Shown here: positions 60,501 through 64,000 of the stretch, one piece after another
Numbering within the stretch: the first letter of the stretch is position 1
How the letters are laid out: every line of letters begins with the position of its first letter
Assembly: GCF_039541875.1 (NCBI RefSeq)
Contig: NZ_BAABHB010000006.1
Coordinates: forward strand, 124,001-188,000
Origin: Nibrella viscosa
GTDB lineage: Bacteria; Bacteroidota; Bacteroidia; Cytophagales; Spirosomataceae
Reading direction: 5' to 3'
DNA: 64,000 nucleotides
Position numbers and translations under genes: made by a program
The notes under the pieces: generated by a model
Database searches by the model: none
Seen by the model: only the letters and a program-made list of their open reading frames with translations
Told to the model about the DNA's origin: nothing

Positions 60501-61679
60501 ATGTTCCCTCTGGATACGTTTCTGCGCGAGCTTACCCGTTTGCCGCATCGCGGAGCTGCCACGCCCTGCGAAACCGAAGCGGCCCAACTGCTGGAGAACT
60601 ACCTCACCGACCTGCACGCCAACATCCGGATGGAGCCGTTCCGGACTCCGAAGACTTACGTTACGGTGGTATATTGGTTAGTAGGGGGTCTGGTAACTGG
60701 TTTATGGCTGGTGCCGTATCTGAAAATGACATCGCTGGTACTGATCTGGAGCTTTGTGGTGCTAGCGTGGCTCTATTTCAACTGGCGGTATTCGCCGGTT
60801 ATTCTTTTCCCCTGGCAGCATACCGCCCGCAATGTAATTGGTCGGTGGCCCGCCCGCCCTACCGAAGCGCCAGTATCTAAACTGGTGCTGATGGCGCATT
60901 ATGATACCGCACCTGTTTCGCTACTCTATGCATCCGGGCTGGTGGGTAACGTCAATAAAGCCCTGATGCTCACCCTTTTTCTGATGATTACAGCCGGAGT
61001 CTCCGCTACGCTCGAAGCCGCCGGCTGGGGCCTGCCGTATGTATTGTATGTGCGGTATGGCTGCCTCGGCTATTTCGTGCTACAGGCCGTGTTGTCTACG
61101 GCGGGTTACTGGCTATACGGTTATACCAACGGGGCAAGTGATAATGCAACCGGCGTAGCGGCAGCCCTGGCGGTGGCCGACCGGCTCCGGCAGGCAAACT
61201 TACCTAACCTGGACCTGGAAGTAATTTTGACCAGTGCCAAAGAAGCCGGTATGATTGGTGCCTATCACTATGTACAGCAGCACCGCCCTGAATGGCCGGC
61301 CGGGCAAACAGCCGTCATTAATTTTGATTCCCTGGGCACCGGCAAACTGACCCTGATTGAACAAACCGGAACACTGGAGGCAATCAGGTATTCAAATCCA
61401 TTAACGGCGCTGGCTACCAGGCTGGCCCAACTACCGGACTTCCGAACCCGGATGCAGACCGGAGAATGGCATACCGCCGATTTCGACAGTGTCTGGCTGG
61501 TACGGGCCGGCGTGCCCGTGATTACCCTGTGCGCGCTGGCCGAAAAGGGCCGGATGCCACGTATCCACTGCCGGGAGGATACGCTGGCGGCTATCGACAC
61601 AAATGCCCTGCATACCGCCATCGATTTTGCCGAAGCCCTCGCCTGCCAATGGGCATCGGTCAGGCAACTGACTGCTTAA
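60501..61679 (+). CDS. M28-family zinc peptidase with membrane helices
   Basis: 392 residues. An N-terminal helical part is followed by two TM helices (about 55-95), the start of the M28 fold (L-V-L-M-A-H-Y-D-T-A-P), two more hydrophobic segments, then G-A-S-D-N-A-T-G-V-A, S-A-K-E-A-G-M-I-G-A, N-F-D-S-L-G and R-I-H-C-R-E-D. The zinc ligands His, Asp, Glu, Asp and His are all present. Insertion of membrane segments between the first His and the Asp is unusual for M28. It is probably an inner-membrane aminopeptidase. The ATG at 60501 avoids the upstream terminator sequence. Confidence 0.85.
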   Translation: MFPLDTFLRELTRLPHRGAATPCETEAAQLLENYLTDLHANIRMEPFRTPKTYVTVVYWLVGGLVTGLWLVPYLKMTSLVLIWSFVVLAWLYFNWRYSPVILFPWQHTARNVIGRWPARPTEAPVSKLVLMAHYDTAPVSLLYASGLVGNVNKALMLTLFLMITAGVSATLEAAGWGLPYVLYVRYGCLGYFVLQAVLSTAGYWLYGYTNGASDNATGVAAALAVADRLRQANLPNLDLEVILTSAKEAGMIGAYHYVQQHRPEWPAGQTAVINFDSLGTGKLTLIEQTGTLEAIRYSNPLTALATRLAQLPDFRTRMQTGEWHTADFDSVWLVRAGVPVITLCALAEKGRMPRIHCREDTLAAIDTNALHTAIDFAEALACQWASVRQLTA

Positions 61680-61781
61680 CCGATGCCGGATTACTATCGA
61701 GCGGGAATTAAATGATTTTGTTTAACCGATGCGAGATAGGTAGCTTTACCGCTTTATTTTTCAACAACAGAATGCACTGCT

Positions 61782-62345
61782 ATGGCTGCTTATAAAAACC
61801 AGGGATACGATCCCGAAGAAATTGCCGGGTTAAAAGAAGAATTACAACAGGAGGGTAGATCCTTTGTCGAAGTCGAGGATGATGAACTGGATGTGCTGGA
61901 CTCCGGCGAATGCGTTCATATCCAGTTTATCGGCTCGTATAAAGGCAACGAGGTGATCTACGATGCCGTGATGTATACCCTGCGCCTGCACCATAGCAGT
62001 CTGGTCTACGAAATGGCCATCGATAAGGTGAAGAAAAGCTTCCCGAAATACATACCACCCGAAGATCGGAAACCCAATTACACAATCGATCCGGAGGAGG
62101 AAGAGGAAATCGAACTCATGCTGACCGAATTTATTGAGGAAATGGAGGAAACCGAAGCGGTAAAAGTACAGGAGCATATCGAGGTCGACCACGATTTTGA
62201 ATACGGTATCGGCCTGGATGTTTGCCTCAATGTAGAAGAAATTACCGATGAGGTGATTGAGGAATTTATCCACGATTTCAACGCTAATAACCTTAAACTG
62301 GACAATACCCTGTATTCATTTTCCAGCGACGGACAGGAAGAATAA
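61782..62345 (+). CDS. Acidic cytoplasmic protein of unknown function
   Basis: 187 residues, strongly acidic (D-P-E-E-E-E-E-I-E-L-M-L; E-E-M-E-E-T-E). Beginning and end look globular: V-H-I-Q-F-I-G-S-Y-K-G-N-E-V-I-Y-D-A-V-M-Y-T-L-R-L and I-G-L-D-V-C-L-N-V-E-E-I-T. No signal, TM segment or known catalytic motif. It lies directly before a MoxR ATPase and VWA protein in the same direction, so it may be a partner or client adaptor of that module. Family not recognised. Confidence 0.7.
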   Translation: MAAYKNQGYDPEEIAGLKEELQQEGRSFVEVEDDELDVLDSGECVHIQFIGSYKGNEVIYDAVMYTLRLHHSSLVYEMAIDKVKKSFPKYIPPEDRKPNYTIDPEEEEEIELMLTEFIEEMEETEAVKVQEHIEVDHDFEYGIGLDVCLNVEEITDEVIEEFIHDFNANNLKLDNTLYSFSSDGQEE

Positions 62346-62348
62346 ACG

Positions 62349-62430
62349 ATGAATGATTAACGATAAATGATGAATGGACTGACTCATCTTTACATTGTCC
62401 TGAATCGCCCATTTATCGTTAATCATTCAT
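62349..62430. repeat. Perfect 21-bp intergenic inverted repeat
   Basis: Arms 62349-62369 and 62410-62430 are exact reverse complements built from GATGAATGAT/TAACGAT-like words. It fills the gap between the acidic protein and the MoxR gene. Confidence 0.85.
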
Positions 62431-62443
62431 CATTCAGGAATGT

Positions 62444-63286
62444 ATGACGCTTTTTGAAGGAACGGAGAATTATATAGCAACGCGTGAGCTGAGTACGGCC
62501 GTCAATGCTGCGATTCACTTGCAAAAGCCGTTGTTGATAAAAGGGGAGCCGGGTACCGGGAAGACCCTGCTGGCGTATGAGGTGGCCCACTCATTACAGA
62601 AGCCCCTGTATACCTGGCACGTTAAGTCGACCACCACGGCGCAGCAGGGTTTGTATGAGTACGATGCCGTGTCGCGGCTGCGCGATTCGCAACTGGGCGA
62701 CGCCCGCGTGGGCGATTTGGCGGCTTACATCAAGAGGGGAAAGCTCTGGGAAGCCTTTGAGTCGGAAGAACAGGCGGTGTTGCTGATTGACGAGATCGAC
62801 AAGGCCGATATTGAATTTCCGAATGATCTGCTCCAGGAACTCGACCGGATGGAGTTCTACTGCTATGAATTGCGGCAGACGATCAGCGCCCGGCACCGGC
62901 CGGTGGTCATTATCACCTCCAACAACGAAAAGGAACTGCCCGATGCCTTCCTGCGCCGGTGTTTCTTCCATTACATCCGCTTTCCGGACCGGGAAACGAT
63001 GCAACAGATTGTGCAGGTTCATTTTCCCAGGCTTGCTCAGGAGTTGATGACCCAGGCATTATCGGTCTTCTACAACGTTCGCGATGTAAAGGCACTGAAG
63101 AAAAAGCCTTCGACCAGCGAACTGATTGACTGGATTCGCCTGCTGCTTGTAGCCGGCATAACCCCTGACGACCTGACCGACCTGGAAGCCCTGAAAGAGC
63201 TACCGCCCTACATTGGGGCGCTGCTCAAAAACGAACAGGATACCGATTTGCTAACTGCCCTCCGCAGTCGGGGAAGACCTTATTAA
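62444..63286 (+). CDS. MoxR-type AAA+ ATPase
   Basis: 280 residues. Walker A is I-K-G-E-P-G-T-G-K-T-L-L-A; Walker B is A-V-L-L-I-D-E-I-D-K-A-D; sensor I lies in V-V-I-I-T-S-N-N-E-K-E-L-P-D-A-F-L-R-R-C arginine-finger sequence. The group acts as a chaperone ATPase that loads cofactors or assembles protein complexes, working with a VWA protein, here encoded 79 bp downstream. The client is unknown; the acidic protein upstream is a candidate. Confidence 0.9.
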   Translation: MTLFEGTENYIATRELSTAVNAAIHLQKPLLIKGEPGTGKTLLAYEVAHSLQKPLYTWHVKSTTTAQQGLYEYDAVSRLRDSQLGDARVGDLAAYIKRGKLWEAFESEEQAVLLIDEIDKADIEFPNDLLQELDRMEFYCYELRQTISARHRPVVIITSNNEKELPDAFLRRCFFHYIRFPDRETMQQIVQVHFPRLAQELMTQALSVFYNVRDVKALKKKPSTSELIDWIRLLLVAGITPDDLTDLEALKELPPYIGALLKNEQDTDLLTALRSRGRPY

Positions 63287-63360
63287 TTAAGAGTTAAGAG
63301 TTATGAATTACCAGTCACCGACAACTCATAACTCTTAACTCATAACTTTTAACGCTTAAC
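63287..63360. repeat. Intergenic inverted repeat of TTAAGAGTTAAGAG words
   Basis: AGTTAAGAGTTATGA (63292-63306) and TCATAACTCTTAACT (63326-63340) are a perfect 15-bp pair, with extra partial copies of the same word on both sides. It begins directly after the MoxR stop codon. Confidence 0.8.
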
Positions 63361-63365
63361 ACCCC

Positions 63366-64000
63366 ATGTTTCTCGACTTCTTCTTCCTCCTGCGGCAACA
63401 TGCGTTGCCGGTGACGTTGCCGGAGTACCTTACCTTGCTGGAAGCGTTAACGAGCGAGGCTGGTGGGGTGAGTGTAGACGAGTTTTATTACCTGTCGAAG
63501 ACGACGCTGGTGAAGCATGAGCAGCATCTGGATTTGTTTGACCGCTTGTTTAGCGAGTATATAGCCGGCAAAGAGTCGGAATCAGTACCGGTGCTGACGG
63601 ATGTGCCGCCAGACTGGCTGGCGAATGCCTTACTCCAGGATCTATCGGATGAGGAGAAAGCGGCACTTCTGGCAATGGGCGGATTAGATGCGCTGTGGGA
63701 GCGACTGCGGGAACTACTCGACAAGCAGGATAAGCGGCACGAAGGCGGCAACCGCTGGATTGGAACGGGAGGCACGTCACCGTTTGGAGCGATGGGCTAC
63801 AACCCCGAAGGCTTTCGGATGAGTGGCGACGCGAAAGGTAATAAGACCGCCGTTAAAATCTGGGAACAGCGCGACTACCGCAACCTGGACGATGACCTGG
63901 AACTGAATACCCGTAATATGAAAATGGCCCTACGCCGGCTGCGGATTCTGACCCGCGATGGACTGGACGACGAACTGGACATCGACGGAACCATTGAAGA
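63366..64000 (+). CDS. VWA-containing CoxE-like protein (3' partial)
   Basis: At least 211 residues, running off the window end. It starts M-F-L-D-F-F-F-L-L-R-Q-H-A-L-P-V-T-L-P-E-Y-L-T-L-L-E-A-L, the usual opening of the VWA/CoxE proteins that follow MoxR ATPases in Bacteroidota, and continues with N-R-W-I-G-T-G-G-T-S-P-F-G and the R-D-Y-R-N-L-D-D-D-L-E-L-N-T-R-N segment. The VWA metal-site domain itself must lie beyond base 64000. It pairs with the MoxR ATPase upstream. Confidence 0.82.
   Translation, partial: MFLDFFFLLRQHALPVTLPEYLTLLEALTSEAGGVSVDEFYYLSKTTLVKHEQHLDLFDRLFSEYIAGKESESVPVLTDVPPDWLANALLQDLSDEEKAALLAMGGLDALWERLRELLDKQDKRHEGGNRWIGTGGTSPFGAMGYNPEGFRMSGDAKGNKTAVKIWEQRDYRNLDDDLELNTRNMKMALRRLRILTRDGLDDELDIDGTIE

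Overview
The window looks like chromosome of a Bacteroidota member, most likely Cytophagales of the Spirosoma type. The signs are a C-terminal type IX secretion (T9SS) sorting domain, a TonB receptor paired with a DUF4249 lipoprotein, a type III glutamine synthetase, promoters of the TTTG-N19-TAnnTTTG form, almost no Shine-Dalgarno sequences, and GC a little above half. No rRNA, tRNA, IS element, integrase or CRISPR array was seen. The placement is inference from gene content and promoter style.

Layout. 0-4.6 kb: 3' part of a giant secreted leucine-rich-repeat adhesin. 4.7-14.3 kb: envelope and metabolic genes (acyltransferase, double SGNH hydrolase, two glycosyltransferases, pirin-like protein, intradiol dioxygenase, methyltransferase), ending in a subclass B1 metallo-beta-lactamase. 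14.3-27 kb: a patchy accessory stretch with a small kinase-like protein, a dead response regulator, a perfect 25-bp hairpin, a multicopper oxidase, a TonB/DUF4249 pair, a BlaI/BlaR1-type pair with a readable operator, a 5'-truncated Crp gene, a TetR-thioesterase-ketosynthase operon, and two toxin-antitoxin modules whose toxins are both broken. 27-33.4 kb: dnaE, small enzymes and thioredoxin.

33.4-39.7 kb is a compact six-gene operon (esterase, ATP-grasp ligase, GCS2-type carboxylate-amine ligase, class I glutamine amidotransferase, second ATP-grasp-like protein, class III aminotransferase). It probably makes or remodels an amide-linked small molecule. 39.7-42.6 kb: a second esterase and an unrecognised lipoprotein. 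42.5-48.3 kb is the most striking locus: an operon of ECF sigma factor, membrane anti-sigma-like TPR protein, tail-anchored subtilisin-like protease and membrane-anchored TPR-CHAT protease. It reads as a proteolysis-controlled transcription switch with one protease on each side of the inner membrane.

48.4-53.4 kb: a secreted beta-sandwich protein, a large esterase, a universal stress protein, and a divergent LuxC-like acyl-CoA reductase/ferredoxin pair. 53.7-60.4 kb is a nitrogen neighbourhood (porin, ammonium transporter, mtaB, glnN). 60.5-64 kb: an M28 peptidase, an acidic protein, and a MoxR/VWA pair whose intergenic gaps hold long AT-rich inverted repeats; the VWA gene runs off the end. 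All functions are read from sequence motifs; no database search was possible.
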